A DNA stretch of 64,000 bases, from the NCBI GenBank assembly GCA_948567375.1, contig OX419756.1, forward strand, positions 27,604,333-27,668,332. The letters run 5' to 3'. The stretch is from Lunularia cruciata (taxonomy: Eukaryota; Streptophyta; Marchantiopsida; Lunulariales; Lunulariaceae). Below, piece by piece: positions 13,128 to 25,800 of the stretch (positions are counted from its first letter, which is position 1; every line of letters begins with the position of its first letter). Made by a program: the position numbers and the translations under genes. Below the pieces are notes generated by a model. It made no database searches, was not told where the DNA came from, and was given only the letters and a program-made list of their open reading frames with translations.

Positions 13128-13428
13128 GGGAGTTTGATGTGGGCCATGGCACTAGGCCTAATCTGGCTTATGCTGTCAGTTCAGTTGCCAAGTATATGGC
13201 AAATCGGGAGTTTGATGTGGGCCATGGCACTAGGCCATAATCTGGCTTATGCTGTCAGTTCAGTTGCCAAGTATGTGGCAAATCCTGGATTGTCCAAAAA
13301 CTGATCAAGAGAGAGAGTATACAAAAACAATACCTTACCAATCTGCAGTCGGGAGTTTGATGTGGGCCATGGCACTAGGCCTAATCTGGCTTATGCTGTC
13401 AGTTCAGTTGCCAAGTATATGGCAAATC
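13128..13428 (+). repeat. 78-bp repeat, three copies, in element 1
   Basis: The unit beginning GGGAGTTTGATGTGGGCCAT occurs at 13128, 13206 and 13351. The first two are in direct tandem. The third follows a 67-bp stretch that carries the normal upstream sequence. Confidence 0.9.
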
Positions 13429-13690
13429 CTGGCCTGAACCATTGGAAGGCTGTCAAAAAGATCTTCCAGTACATTCAAGGTACAGTCACAAGGCCTAACT
13501 TACAGTGCATCTAGTACTCCCATTCATGGGTACTCCGACTCAGATTGGGGAGGAGATCAAGACACAAGACAATCTACAGGAGGATACTGCTTTATCTTAT
13601 GTAATGCAGCTGTCTGTTGGTCAAGCAAAAGGCAAGCTTCTGTTTCTTTATCCAGCACTGAAGCTGAATACATGACCTTGTCAAAAGCAG

Positions 13691-14304
13691 CATCTGAAGC
13701 AATATGGCTTAAGCGCTTGTTAAGTGACCTGGGTTTTCCTAGAGAAACAATGAAGCTGTAGTGCAACAGCAACAGCCGCATTGATCTTGTTACTCCAACA
13801 AAGCAGCATGAGATAACAAAGCACATAGACATCAGATTCCACTTTGTCAGAGAAAAGGTGGAAGACAAGGAGATCTCTGTTTCACAGGTGGACACCAGAG
13901 ATAATACTGCCGACATTTTTACTAAGGGATTGACTAGAGAACTGCATACAAAGTTTTGTCATGCACTAGGAGTTATAGATAATAGACAATTACAAAGCAT
14001 CTGAAGCAATATGGCTTAAGCGCTTGTTAAGTGACCTGGGTTTTCCTAGAGAAACAATGAAGCTGTAGTGCAACAGCAACAGCCGCATTGATCTTGTTAC
14101 TCCAACAAAGCAGCATGAGATAACAAAGCACATAGACATCAGATTCCACTTTGTCAGAGAAAAGGTGGAAGACAAGGAGATCTCTGTTTCACAGGTGGAC
14201 ACCAGAGATAATACTGCCGACATTTTTACTAAGGGATTGACTAGAGAACTGCATACAAAGTTTTGTCATGCACTAGGAGTTATAGATAATAGACAATTAC
14301 AAAA
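13691..14304 (+). repeat. 307-bp tandem duplication in element 1
   Basis: 13691-13997 and 13998-14304 are nearly identical. Both begin CATCTGAAGCAATATGGCTT and end with AATAGACAATTACAAA. The unit covers the end of RNase H and the region just before the polypurine tract. Confidence 0.93.
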
Positions 14305-14333
14305 CGTCCATTAAGAGGGGATGTTAATGGGAG

Positions 14334-14578
14334 TGTTAGAAGTATAATGAAACGTTTTGTCAGATCATTGTTCATGCGAGACTACTGTTCACATGCTACT
14401 GTTCACATGCTACTGTTCACATGTTACTATTCATGCATACTGTTCATATGAATTCCATGAGCTACACGAGTTACATAAGTAGTATGTTAGCACATCCTTC
14501 AGATCTTTGTATCTATATAATCCCAGTTAGGGGTTCTTTCAGGGTTAATTGATTCATTCTACAACTCGTTTTCTCACA
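14334..14578 (+). repeat. 3' LTR of Copia element 1
   Basis: It starts TGTTAG and ends CACA. It is preceded by the purine tract AAGAGGGGA at 14313-14321. Three copies of CTACTGTTCACATG-like units lie near 14382-14430. Confidence 0.88.
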
Positions 14579-15289
14579 ACAGGCCCTGAAGGAAAGATCA
14601 TGGGTTTGTCAAGCTCTGTCGACCGTTGCTTCCGTTGAAGAGAAGCTACATACAGCTTAGCCGACGACTACTCCAAGCATCATATGGTATTCAAGTCAAT
14701 TACACGTGTGTTGTGTAGAGGTAAGGTGCATTCTACTAAGTTCCTATATGCATAATCAAAATGACACGTTCAAAAGTGCTGAGTATGGGTCGCCATCTAC
14801 TCTCATCTGCAAGGCCCCCATGCTGTAAATATCTACAAGGATTCTCAAAGATTAACATGTCCACCAGCAACTTGACAACACAAGAAGGAAGGGTCCAAGT
14901 AAACAAATGTCGGGACAGGAAAAATGCGACGGCTAACGAATGAGGGCCAGTCATAAAGAAGCCAAACACGTTAAAAACTACTGCGTTGATGTGTGCTTTT
15001 CCCAGTTTTTGTATTCAAATCTTCGCTGGATGACAGAAGAATGCTCCTTGAGAAGAGCATTAGCTGATGATGTGATTAGGTAAGCCCTGTGTGAGAGATG
15101 TAGGACTACACAAAGTGCAGATAGCAGACTGAAGGTAAAGATCTGCTAATTAAGGTTGGTTAGCTCAAAAAGACAACCCCAAAGATTAAGTATATGCAAG
15201 CCTACCACTGGCATGATTTACTTCTCAAGCAACTTGATTCATATCCCCATCTGCACAGTTGAACACTAGATGGCTTAATGCCTCACAAA
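14579..15289. other. Spacer between element 1 and the TIC21 stop codon
   Basis: It probably holds the TIC21 3' UTR, on the minus strand just below 15290. Opposing open frames at 14736-14969 (-) and 14761-14943 (+) overlap each other and show no family match. Confidence 0.45.
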
Positions 15290-18256
15290 TTATACAGCCT
15301 TGGGGAGCACGTTCTCCGGAGGAGGTTGAGATAGAGTTACAGATCGCAGAAGTTCCAAGGAGAATACAAGTCCCAAGAAGTGGGAAACCAGAGCGTTGGC
15401 AGAAGCCTGCACAGATGGAGGTGGACAAGTCAGCGATCGAATCGAACGATAAATTGCACACCACAACAGTATAAAACTGAGGAATACCAGCAACACACAC
15501 GTTCGATGTAAACATGAATTGAGGACCCATAGAAATGTCCGTTAAAGGAAGCCGCGATAAAGGCCACACAGGGGCTTGAAATATACAGACCTATTTGAGG
15601 TTTCGACAGCTCAAGTGATATACTGAGAGTAAATTCAAAAGTTATAGATGACGAAGAATGTGAAGCATGAGTATGACTCCCACTTGGAAGTCAAAGCAAA
15701 TGTTCGTAATATAGAAAGTATAAAGCGCGTTTACGGATCTGGTGCCACTGCCGAGTGCCCTTCTGGTTCAAATATTGCATGCGGTTTATGAGTCACCTGT
15801 GGGCTGAAAGGTAAGAGATAAAATAAAGTGATCATTTCGTTATCGTAGAGCCTTCGTTTACAGCTCTTGAACATCATAAAAATTTGGTGCTTTACCTGAC
15901 ACTCGTACGAACCAGTAATCAAGATCGCAATGTTCAAACTTCTCCAGAATCTTTTCTGTCATTTATAACCTCCTCTCACAGAAATCAGCTCTAGGTTTGT
16001 GACGGAGCCAACTTCTGGCCTCACAAAGCGATTGAATAACATATTTGAGTACTGGGAGCACAAGCCGGCCATAGAACGGGGATGCAGAACCCCCTTAGGG
16101 CTGAACCGGGCACATGAATAATTTATGTATGCAAAAGAATTATCTCGGAGGGTTTCAGTCCAACAGCCAGTACGTATGTATTGTGGTTGCACAGGGCACT
16201 AGCATGCAGGAACCTGAAAATCAGTAGCAGCAACATGTCGTCGAAAAGAGAGTGAAGGTCGACACTTGTCGGGCGCAAATTTAGATTGGCATCTTGTCAT
16301 AATGTAGGCAACCAATTCACCTCTAGCAATCTTATTTAACTATTACCATGATTACACGGGAGAACATCCTTTCTCTCCAACGAAGTGAAATGTGCCGCTC
16401 ATACCTTGCTTGGTGCGCAACATGCACTCTCAAACCACGAAATATTTATGTCCAAAAATATAAGACAAAGAAGGGGAGACTTAGCAAAAGTTTTGGATTA
16501 CCTCACGCGATACGTTCTTTCTTTTGGTAGAAAACTATTGAGTCATGTTTTTAAGGGAGCGGCTGACGTATGTGCGCTGTCAGGCGAGAGCAAGCTACTC
16601 TTGTACCGACCATTACGACTGAATATAGTGCAAAAATGTTGACCACGGTTTGGAGATGGATAAAAGAACACAACTTCATATGTAGGAAACAGACAGGACG
16701 AGAGTATGGCCACTTGATAAGTAAATCTAAACCCCACAAGCAAGAGAATAACGGACCAGAGAAGGTTATGGCAATTACCTGCACAACGAAAACGTCCAGT
16801 GCCAAGACAGGACTGTAGCCTTGACCCTGAAGAAAAGGCTGGGCAGATGAGGTCAGGGCTTTTGCCACAAGTACTCCAACTGTCGCTTGCATGCCGAGTA
16901 ACGTTGCACCCATCCCTAGAAGGTTGATAACAATGCCATTCTTTAGGTTCTTCACTACTTGAGCTCGAGGAGGTGCCTGCATCAAGCAACTAGCGGTCAA
17001 CCACTCGGATGTAGGTGTGGATTGTCAAGGCTTAAAAAGGCTTTTAAGTGATAAGCAATTTAAAAAGGAGTCATGTACATGTACTCCATGAACAAGATAG
17101 TCAATTCATAGGCCACATGGACTATCCTCCACAAATTAGGTTGATTGAAGGCTGTATTTGTGCGATTACCTTCGTAGGATCATCAATAGTTGCTCGCAGC
17201 CTTTGCGACAGTCGCATGTATCCAAACGACCAGAAAACGGACAGAAAGGCAGCTACAATTCCAGCCGTGGTGAGGTACAGAGTAACAGGAGCGGTAGCTG
17301 CACCGGTTATGACAATTGAAAAGGCCAGAATAATTGCGGACACAACAGTGCACACAAGCTGGCCCCAAAAACCTAAACTTCCCAGACGTCTGAAATAACC
17401 TGCAGTTCGTTCCAGCCGCTTCGAAACCTGCACACGGTTCGCACTTGTCAACTCAGCGACAAAGAGAGGTTCTGTTTCTACGTACAATTGCCATACATGA
17501 GGTTTGTGTAACTTCCTTCCAAATTAAGCTCTGGCAACATTGAACACCAAATCAAACACTGAGCTAAAAATCCCACCTGAAGGTGAGAATATACTGCATG
17601 AAAAAAGTAATTTTCTGCTCAACGCGAAATTAGCTGCTGGAATGTAACACCAGAATTTATTTCAGTCTCAATCTCTTGAGAAAAATGCTCAAGCAAATTA
17701 AGTATGCCCCTTTACACTGGAGCAGTACGGATTAAAAGTTTCTCCAGGGTTTAACCGTCGAGCTAGAACAACTGTCTTATCTCACTACAGGAGAATGCTT
17801 CGAGTTAGGAACAGCATTATCTGACAAGACGATGTTCGTCCTCACTGACGGTGAAATAAGTCCTCTCCAGCTCTAATGCGATATTTGTCCCGGAAGAGCA
17901 GGTGTTACCTGAGCCCGTTTATTGGCTTCGAGATGGTCATCGGTTTCGATTGCGGCTGTGTCGGAGTTGAAAGCCCCATATCTTGCACTAATTCCAGTTT
18001 TCTTCACATAATTGTGGCTTTCTTGCAGTCCAAAGGTCGATCTAAGAAACAATGAACTGCTGAACTCCGAGCGAAGGGGGATCTCATTTTTAAAGTTAGA
18101 CATCGTCGCCCGGCATTGTGCCGAGCTCGGCCGTGAGGAAATCCATTGTATTCTCGACCGGCTGGTTCCGTTACTTTTACACCATAAATCAGCTGATGGA
18201 AAACACCTTGTCGTAATACTCGATTGCATGCTAGCTTGACCTGCAACGAATTGCAT
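15290..18256 (-). CDS. TIC21: TIC21 / PIC1, chloroplast inner-envelope protein
   Basis: TIC21 (PIC1, CIA5) is a chloroplast inner-envelope membrane protein implicated in protein import and iron transport. Four minus-strand exons join at GT-AG sites, all in phase 0: 18256-17909, 17427-17170, 16976-16779 and 15406-15290. They encode 306 aa, close to the roughly 300 aa usual for plants. Exon 1 is Ser/Arg-rich, as expected of a transit peptide, and ends with EANKRAQ. Exon 2 begins VSKRLERT and has RLGSLGFWGQLVCTVV (membrane segment about 135-158) and a second segment at about 162-186 (FLSVFWSFGY). Exon 3 has NLLGMGATLLGMQATVG (about 216-243). Exon 4 has ASANALVSHFLGLVFSLELL and ends PKAV. The ATG at 18256 is the first in frame; a second, at 18229, is possible. 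Intron 3 is long (1372 bp). No lesion was seen. Confidence 0.93.
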
Positions 18257-21200
18257 GCTTGAAGACCTCAGTAACAAAACCTGCAGCTTGAATCGAATCC
18301 GGCCTTAAACCTTTTCCTCAGTTGCCTTCATTCACTGGCCACAAAGAACCCTGAGCCAGAGCAAACCCCGCCTTGCCGCAAAAAATGCCTCAATGAAGCC
18401 CCTTTCGTCTTAACTCTAAAGGACCCCGCGATGACTTCGATGTGTATCCTGTGTACCTTCCTCTTCTTGATCAAATCATGTGCATGCCATATGAAGAACT
18501 GATAACACTCATCCTGTGTGGACTCTGCCTTCTAAACAGATCCACCAAATTTGCTAGAGCTGTCTGTCCTCAATGCGGGTGACTACACGACTACGATTGC
18601 TGAACTTTTGATCGAGTTTCAGAGATCCCTGCGGTTGCCACGTCTCCAATCCACGTGTCGATTTGCTTAGGAAACGTTATACTACTGTCTGGCAGTAGGA
18701 GTTATTTTTGACCCTCGATCACCTAGTTCGCCTACCAAGAATGAACAGGGACTAATGTTATGTGATGTTAAACTTTCATCCTTGCATAATCCTCACATAA
18801 GAAGCCACGGAGGATCACCTGCTAGTTTAAGCCAGTCGATGAGCTACACGTCAGCAAGCAACCCCCCGGTTCCACATTGCCGGGGACCACCACAGATCAT
18901 CTACTATGACACCTTTTACACGACTTATGTTTGAAGGAACATACATGTCAGCAACTGAACCTCAGATGCACAGTGGCCTCGACTTGTCATGGATTTTAGG
19001 ATGTAAATGACATTTTCACCAAATTCGCTTCAACATTGAAAACGTGACATAATGAAGGAGGACGAAATGTTTGCATATGTGGATGTCTATGGGCGAAACT
19101 TATGAAGTAAACCTTTGATTTACGTCGCAGGTTCCTTCCACCTTTTCGCTCATCAGGGTGCGCGATAGAGTTGTGAGTATCCATGTATTCGCATAAATAT
19201 CATACATGCCGAAAAAATGGCATTAAATTGGTGTACTCATAAGTTTCCAAACTTTAGATGTAGAAAACACAGTTATATGTTGTATTTGATATAGGTTCAT
19301 ATGAATCATCTCTAGTTTCAGGTTGAATCTCTACGAAAGTGGCATTCAACATGTGCATAGTCTTTCAAAACAAAATAATCTCGAATAGTGAATATGATAT
19401 GATAATATCATATCCAAATGCAAAAATTTATTTCAGCTAAACATACTGGAAAATTTGGAGAAACAAAATAAATTTGTAGTTACTTCTCTAGATGCATGGA
19501 ATTTTATTTCGATTGCATTTAGATAACTCCCGTCTAGCTTTAAAAGTATTTCTCACATATTTTAAATGCATAAATATATATATTTCAAACAGAATTTCGA
19601 TCCAAGAGTGCTCCAGAGCAAAATGATTCCATCCTCTATTTCAGAAGGATATGATTGATATACTATTGCACTGTTAAAAATCATAGAATATTCTCTAGAT
19701 AATGTGTGTTTAACAAAGCTTTTTGGATAGCCACCACTACAAGTAAGGAACGATATTAACGGTACACATACACCAAGTATGTCATGTATCATATACTACT
19801 ATATCACTTGATATATGAAGTGGAAATACAATAATAATATAACCAATCAGAAAGTTATCGATCTTTATATTTATCTAAATCCTTGAAAAAATCAATTTTA
19901 CTCCCTCATTTTATTCCTAAATATATAAGAGTCTTTGTTAATTCAAACTTTATGGTTTCATAGGCCCTCCATGACAAAACTTAAAACTATCCTGGAAAAC
20001 ATTTCTAGTGTGCGAAAAGGACTTAAGCATGATGGTTCTACAAAGGCAGTGCCCTCTATCTTATAAGGGTATGGTGCATACAAGTAAATCTTATCTCTTC
20101 TTTATGTCCAATACTTTAAAAATCTCCCATGAATCTTGTGTAGGTCTTTCATTTTGATTGAATATTGGACAATAATCCAACTAGGAAGCACAAACTGGAA
20201 CCATTGCAGATAAAGTAAAATCAATAGAATGGTAAACTAATAGTTATATTAATTATATATAACTAGGATTACGAATCATGAATTCAATTAAATATGAATG
20301 AATGAATAAATAAATGATACGCTCGTTTCACTTATTGTTGCTTTAATAACAAAGATTTAACTTACATTCTGTCTCAACTAACATGCTAACTCTACATTGT
20401 ATGTAATCAACTTCGTCACGATTATAAATTCAAAGGAAAAAGTTGAATTTCGAAAACTAGTCAGCAAGCTTGTTAATTATTTTTGGTTTAAATTGTAAAT
20501 ATTTAAAAACAACTACGACCAACGAATTCTTCACAGCATTTATCAGAGCATCAGACATAAATATATTGTCTAAATAAACCTGGAGTACGAATCTGTTTCA
20601 GCTTCTTCTCATTAGAAATTAATGAAAATTAAAATTTCTATCTAACTAGATGTCTCAGATGTTTTACAAAAATGAGAACATAAATGACAATCCATCCACT
20701 GGATCATATATCGGAGTTAAGTTCGGTTAAATTGGAGTTGTAATCCCCACTGTAAGATGAACGACACTATTTATCATCGATTTCATCTTGTAAGAACTCT
20801 GCTCCAAATTGGCTTCGGAAGGTGAAGGTTTAAGGGCTTGGTTAAGGAATCTCGATCTGTTTCGTTTTGGGTGATATGTTCGGCTCAAAACCAAACCGAT
20901 TTGCTGCCGAGACATATTATTTTATCGTATTTATAAGAGTGTTTCCAACATAATGGTTCAGTTTTGGATGTAAAGAAACATTTCATGGAAATAAAACCAA
21001 CTTCATTAAGGGGTTTCATAAATAGTTTTATGAAGTTCTGTATAATTTCATATAGATAATTACGATGTGTTGACTAAATTGGTATGGAGTGCGGGCGGAA
21101 GGAAGAAAGAGTCACACTATGGAGTTCTGGCCAAGTTCCTTATTATTAGCAAACTCCATAAGAGGTGGTTTGTAGAAAATAAAAGATATGGAGTTTTCAG

Positions 21201-21289
21201 TTGTCACATCATAATGCAATAATTACATATTAGGGTTAATAAAGTGTCTGGTTTAGGGTGAATATGGTCTACGCCGGTTTGCCACGAGG

Positions 21290-21550
21290 TGTAATGTGCC
21301 CGGTTGCCACATGGTGTAATGTGTTAATTTAGAATTATATGAGATTTTGCTCGTCGCTGCTGGTAGCCGCTTGATGATGCTTGTAACCATTGCTAGCCAC
21401 TCGATAATGTGTTAATAATATTTTAATTTAGGATTAAATGGGATTTTGCTTGTTGCTGCCTATTGTTGCCCGTAGCCGCTCGAAGCTCAAAGCTTGTTGG
21501 CGCTTGTAGACGCTGGTTGCCGCTTGTTTCCATAGGTAGTCGCTTGATAG
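21290..21550. repeat. Degenerate short repeats (TTGCCGC / GTAGCCGCT type)
   Basis: Variants of GTTGCCGCTTG, GTAGCCGCTTGATG and GCTAGCCACTCGATAATG recur about ten times in an AT-rich setting. Longer pieces such as AATTTAGAATTATATGAGAT and its later variant are also repeated. Confidence 0.5.
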
Positions 21551-21933
21551 TGCAAGTTGATTTTGCATCCAAATGTGAGTCTACATTGCAATCAAGTTTT
21601 TGCTAAAAAAATTTTGCACTTTTGGAGTAAAATTCATTGATTTACAATTAATTTCTTGGTTGCTATAAAATGATGCAAATCATTTTCCATAACTCGTGCT
21701 ATCTCCCTCACCACACTAATATATATGGATATGAACCAACACACCAACGCAAAACTACAAAACCCACTGGTTTAATTTACTGACAAGAGCATTTGCACAA
21801 CATCCGCATTTGCAGATGGTGAATTTGAATTTGAATAGTTGAGAGCGGCATTTTGGATCCACCAAAGAATTTCATAAATCCCACTCTAAGAATCACCCAC
21901 CAGAAAAACATGCAAACTCTCTCAAGAAGTCAC

Positions 21934-22238
21934 ATCATCTCTTTTGACAATCATTTATTTCAATATGGAAATCCTAAACATCCGTAGTATATCATCTGAC
22001 TTTTATAAATGAATGCAGTATAAAGTGTGATATACAATATAAAGTGTTCATTTATTAACATCTCATCTCCTTACTAAGTTCACTAAAAATAGTTATCATC
22101 TCTTTTGACAATCATTTATTTCAATATGGAAATCCTAAACATCTTGTAGTATAGCATCTGACTTTTATAAATGAATGCAGTATAAAGTGTTCATTTATTA
22201 ACATCTCATCTCCTTCCTAAGTTCACTAAAAATAGTTA
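21934..22238. repeat. 161-bp imperfect tandem duplication upstream of MLH3
   Basis: ATCATCTCTTTTGACAATCA begins at 21934 and again at 22095. The two copies stay alike to CACTAAAAATAGTTA. The second copy lacks a short GTGATATACAATATAAA segment. Confidence 0.9.
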
Positions 22239-22822
22239 CGATAGTTTGTTATTTACCTTGTAGACACCTCATGATATATAATTAGTCTTGAGATCAAAAC
22301 TATTTTTGAAACCCCCTATTGTCCCGATATATAGTTAGTCTTGATATCAGGATTATCCAAAGTTCTATCCTAATTGATCACTACAACAATGGTGACACAT
22401 GCTCATCTAAGATGTTAAACAAGGTCCATATACTTCATCAAATGAAGATCAATGATAAGTTTGTGTCAAGATCTGCCAGGTGAAGGCGAGTTTTGAATTC
22501 ACCAGTTCGCCTATCATTCAAATTGGTGCATTTTCCTGCAAGATCCGTAAAATTCGAATGTTGTGAGAAAGTGGAGCAGAGGGTGCTGGGCGGTGGATGT
22601 TAGAAAGCGACTGAGTGCGTCGAACAGTGTGCTCTGGTAGGAATGGAGGAAACGTAGATGTGGAAATGACAATCAGAAATGCCTGCAGCCGTGCTGTCGA
22701 GGGGAGCCGTCCGTGAGATCGTTCGAGGAAGGACGGAGACGAGCAATGGACCGTGGAGAGAATGTGAAAAGGCAATACTGCTGGATTTCACGACGAATGG
22801 GATGAGAATTGAGTAAAGCGCG

Positions 22823-25800
22823 ATGGAGCGGCTGCACTGTAAAGATCATGAGCCAAAGTGCGGATTAAAACGCCTCTCGGCTCCTGTTATTAGCCGCTTG
22901 CGGTCTAGCATTATCCTGAGTAGTGTTGAGCAAATTGCAGAAGAGCTTGTTTGCAACAGTATAGATGCAGGAGCGACTCAGGTGAATTACAGTGAAACTT
23001 TTACACGCTTCCCTGTTGATTCTTGACTGGTATTTGAGTGTCTTCAAGTTTCCTGGGGGAGGTGATCTTCCTTTTTGAGTACCCAAAATTTTTAGATTAA
23101 AACAGCTCACAGTTCGAACTCTACCAGGATTGGGAAAATACTTTTGACTCCTTTTGTGTCGTTTGTTCCAAAAATCAGATCCAGGTTGAAGTGGATGCTG
23201 AGACTTGCAACTTAAAAGTAGATGACAACGGTACTTTTTCCTCCTATCTTATAAACATGGGGCAGATTTATCAATCTGAAGAACCTCTTGGAACATTGAT
23301 CAAAGTGGAATCCAGTATTTAAGACTTTTGTCATTAGACACAAAGATGTCTGAATCTGTTAGTCTGTTTGCTGCTTGTTTTAGCTCAGGGCGATCTGATT
23401 ACAATGAGCGAGGTCTGCAGACATTCATGAAACTTGAAATTTAGCTCCGGAGATTCTAGACACCAGACACAAGGCGTCTGCCAAACTAGCATGTCTAAAG
23501 ATACTGACTGGCATGTTTTATCCTTTGTTACAATCTAACAGCTTGTTTTGCATGCTCTTTGCGTAGGTTGTGGTATCAGCCGGAATGACTTATCAATAGT
23601 CGGTGAGAGACACGGTAAGATAGTCCGACCAATATTGACAAGTGCCAACTAATCGCGATGGCTAAGAGTTTCATCAAGTCTGTCACTATTTTCCACTCAA
23701 AAAGCCGTCTTGGCTCACACTCCTTGCTTTTTGTGCATGCTGATGGATACTTATTAGTCTACGGGGGAGCACACGACATGACTGTCAACGCAAAGTATCT
23801 CTTACATTACTTTTGAAACAGTGAGATAGCAAGTTATTGAAAGATCATAACAAACCATCAATCACACAAGCATAAGCAGCACAATTTGGAATTTGCCGAG
23901 CAAGTTGTTGACTGCAAGGCTCTATCAAATGTGTCATGGTTTTGCAGCCACTTCCAAGTTACAAAATCTGGTTGAACTTGAGACAGGAGTTAGAACTCTT
24001 GGTTTTCGTGGAGAAGCTCTGAGTTCGCTCTCTGACATTGCTCTTCTTGAGATAACATCAAGATGCCGCGAGACACCAAATACATATCGCAAAATTCTGA
24101 AGGTGTTCTTTGATACTTCTTCCTTCTGTCAGTTATTCCTTGAACACAAGAAGTCTAATTATTTTATACCACAATGATGCTCACAGTAAAAAATGCATGT
24201 GTTACAGGATGGCGCTACTGTTTCAATTGGCCTCTGCAGCCGGCAACGATCTCATGGAACAACGGGTCTTTTCTCTAATCTAGTATTCTCTTCTGCTGAT
24301 GTGATTCTGCATTAGCTCAACTCGTTGTAAAATGACTCTGTTGAGCTTTCCAGTGTCAAGTTGTGAGTCCTTTAAGTAGGTCGTAATTGTTCTTGGGCCT
24401 TTGTCAGTTCTCTTTCCTCTGCACATGGTGAAGCACGGCAGCACACGATAAAGACACATATTACAGACATGGAACAAGATAAATGGACCAAGAACACCAG
24501 TCGAAACTAAAAGCCTAGAAACTGTCACTGGTCCACTGGAATCCATCTCGACTCTTCACTGGACTTTTGGCATAATCCTGCGACCAACCCCTTCTCGCTT
24601 CCAGAGACAGATAGTTGGCATCAGTGCCGGGGGAAGAATAACAATTCCTTCTCTTGCCAGACTTATGGATAAGGAAATACTAAAGAACGCACTAAAGAGC
24701 GACTGTACAAATGCTGAGCTGCATCCCTTTTGCTTACCATGGTAGTTGAGGAAATAGCTATTCTGCTTCAGCTATGAACTCACGGCAGTAGAAAATCTTC
24801 TCTCTGCTGCAGTGATTGTGAAGGATATTTTCTACAACCAGCCTGTACGAAGAAGGCTCTTAAATACCAGGTACTCACCAATATCAAAGAACCTTCAACT
24901 TGGGAGTTCTAGTAAATAGCGGAAATTGGTTGTGTAATGACATATTTATGGCACGGTGACGTTACTTCTCCAAATGGTCAGTTTAGATGATAATCTACAT
25001 ATGCTATTTCTCGTTCGTGAGAAGTTATATCCTCCAATAATCTTCGTACAGCAATCTCATACGTTTATCACATAGGTGTTGTCTCGGCTCTTCCATTTGT
25101 TGTACTGATCTTTGCACCTGCCAACAGTTTTCCTATTTGTTGGCAGGTGCAGGTGCATTTCCTTTCTATCTAGGCCATTTCTCCTTCTCCGTGTCTTACA
25201 TTCCGATACTTGTAATACGAGTTCATGTTGGTCAGTCACAGGAAGATATTACAGTCGGTGAAGGAAAGGGTCTTGCGTTTTGTTCTTATGCACCCAAGAG
25301 TCTCCTTCAAGGTCACCGATGTTTCAAGGTAAAAATCGACATTGGTCATTTTCAGGAAGTGAGATGTATGTTTATGCATTACATCTTGCATCTTGCATCT
25401 TACATCTTGCATTACATCTTGAAATTGAGTTTGTTTGCACTGGTCTACTTTATCACCAAAATAAAGTTCTTATGCAGGCAAGAAGTATCACTATATTCAA
25501 AGAGTACAACATCATGGAGCAGTACACTTGTTGATATTTTTGGAGAAGATCTGGTGGGTTCATTGAAAGAAATTGACTATGCTCAAGAAGATCTTAGAAT
25601 CACTGGCTTCCTATCCGGAAATTTTGAGTGTCTTCCTTCGAAGGTCAGTTAATTGGCGCAGGAAATGCTCTTTCTGAAAGCTATAACAAACATGCTTCTT
25701 TTATCATAAGTTTGTCTTCTGTCTTAGCCAAGTGATATCCATTGTAGAAGACTCACCGAATGCGTAATATTTCTATCGCCTGTGTTGCAGAGTGTGCAGT

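Larger units (their letters stand above)
12970..14304 (+). pseudogene. Copia RNase H remnant, internally duplicated (element 1)
   Basis: The start of the reverse transcriptase domain (DPDLDTYE, 13003-13030) jumps to the segment before RNase H (TKQYLTNLQS-like), so the catalytic YVDD part is deleted. RNase H signatures follow: GYSDSDWGG-like at about 13528-13556, SSTEAEYM at about 13653-13676 and HIDIRFHFVREK at about 13825-13860. The region is further broken by a 78-bp and a 307-bp tandem duplication and by stop codons. Confidence 0.85.
11313..14578 (+). mobile_element. Copia element 1 (A lineage), degenerate, internally deleted
   Basis: This is an LTR retrotransposon of about 3.27 kb. It has two similar LTRs (11313-11529 and 14334-14578), a primer-binding site at 11530 and a purine tract before the 3' LTR. 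The flanks AGAGG and ACAGG look like a decayed 5-bp target duplication. Inside, integrase is followed directly by RNase H. Gag, protease and most of the reverse transcriptase are missing, so it cannot move by itself. Protein similarity places it with element A. Confidence 0.9.
18257..22822. other. Spacer between divergently transcribed TIC21 and MLH3
   Basis: TIC21 is read leftward and MLH3 rightward, so both promoters lie here. Most of it (about 19.2-22.4 kb) is AT-rich without convincing coding frames. About 250 bp before the MLH3 start codon the base composition becomes more GC-rich, consistent with a promoter and 5' UTR, but no TATA box could be fixed. Confidence 0.5.
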
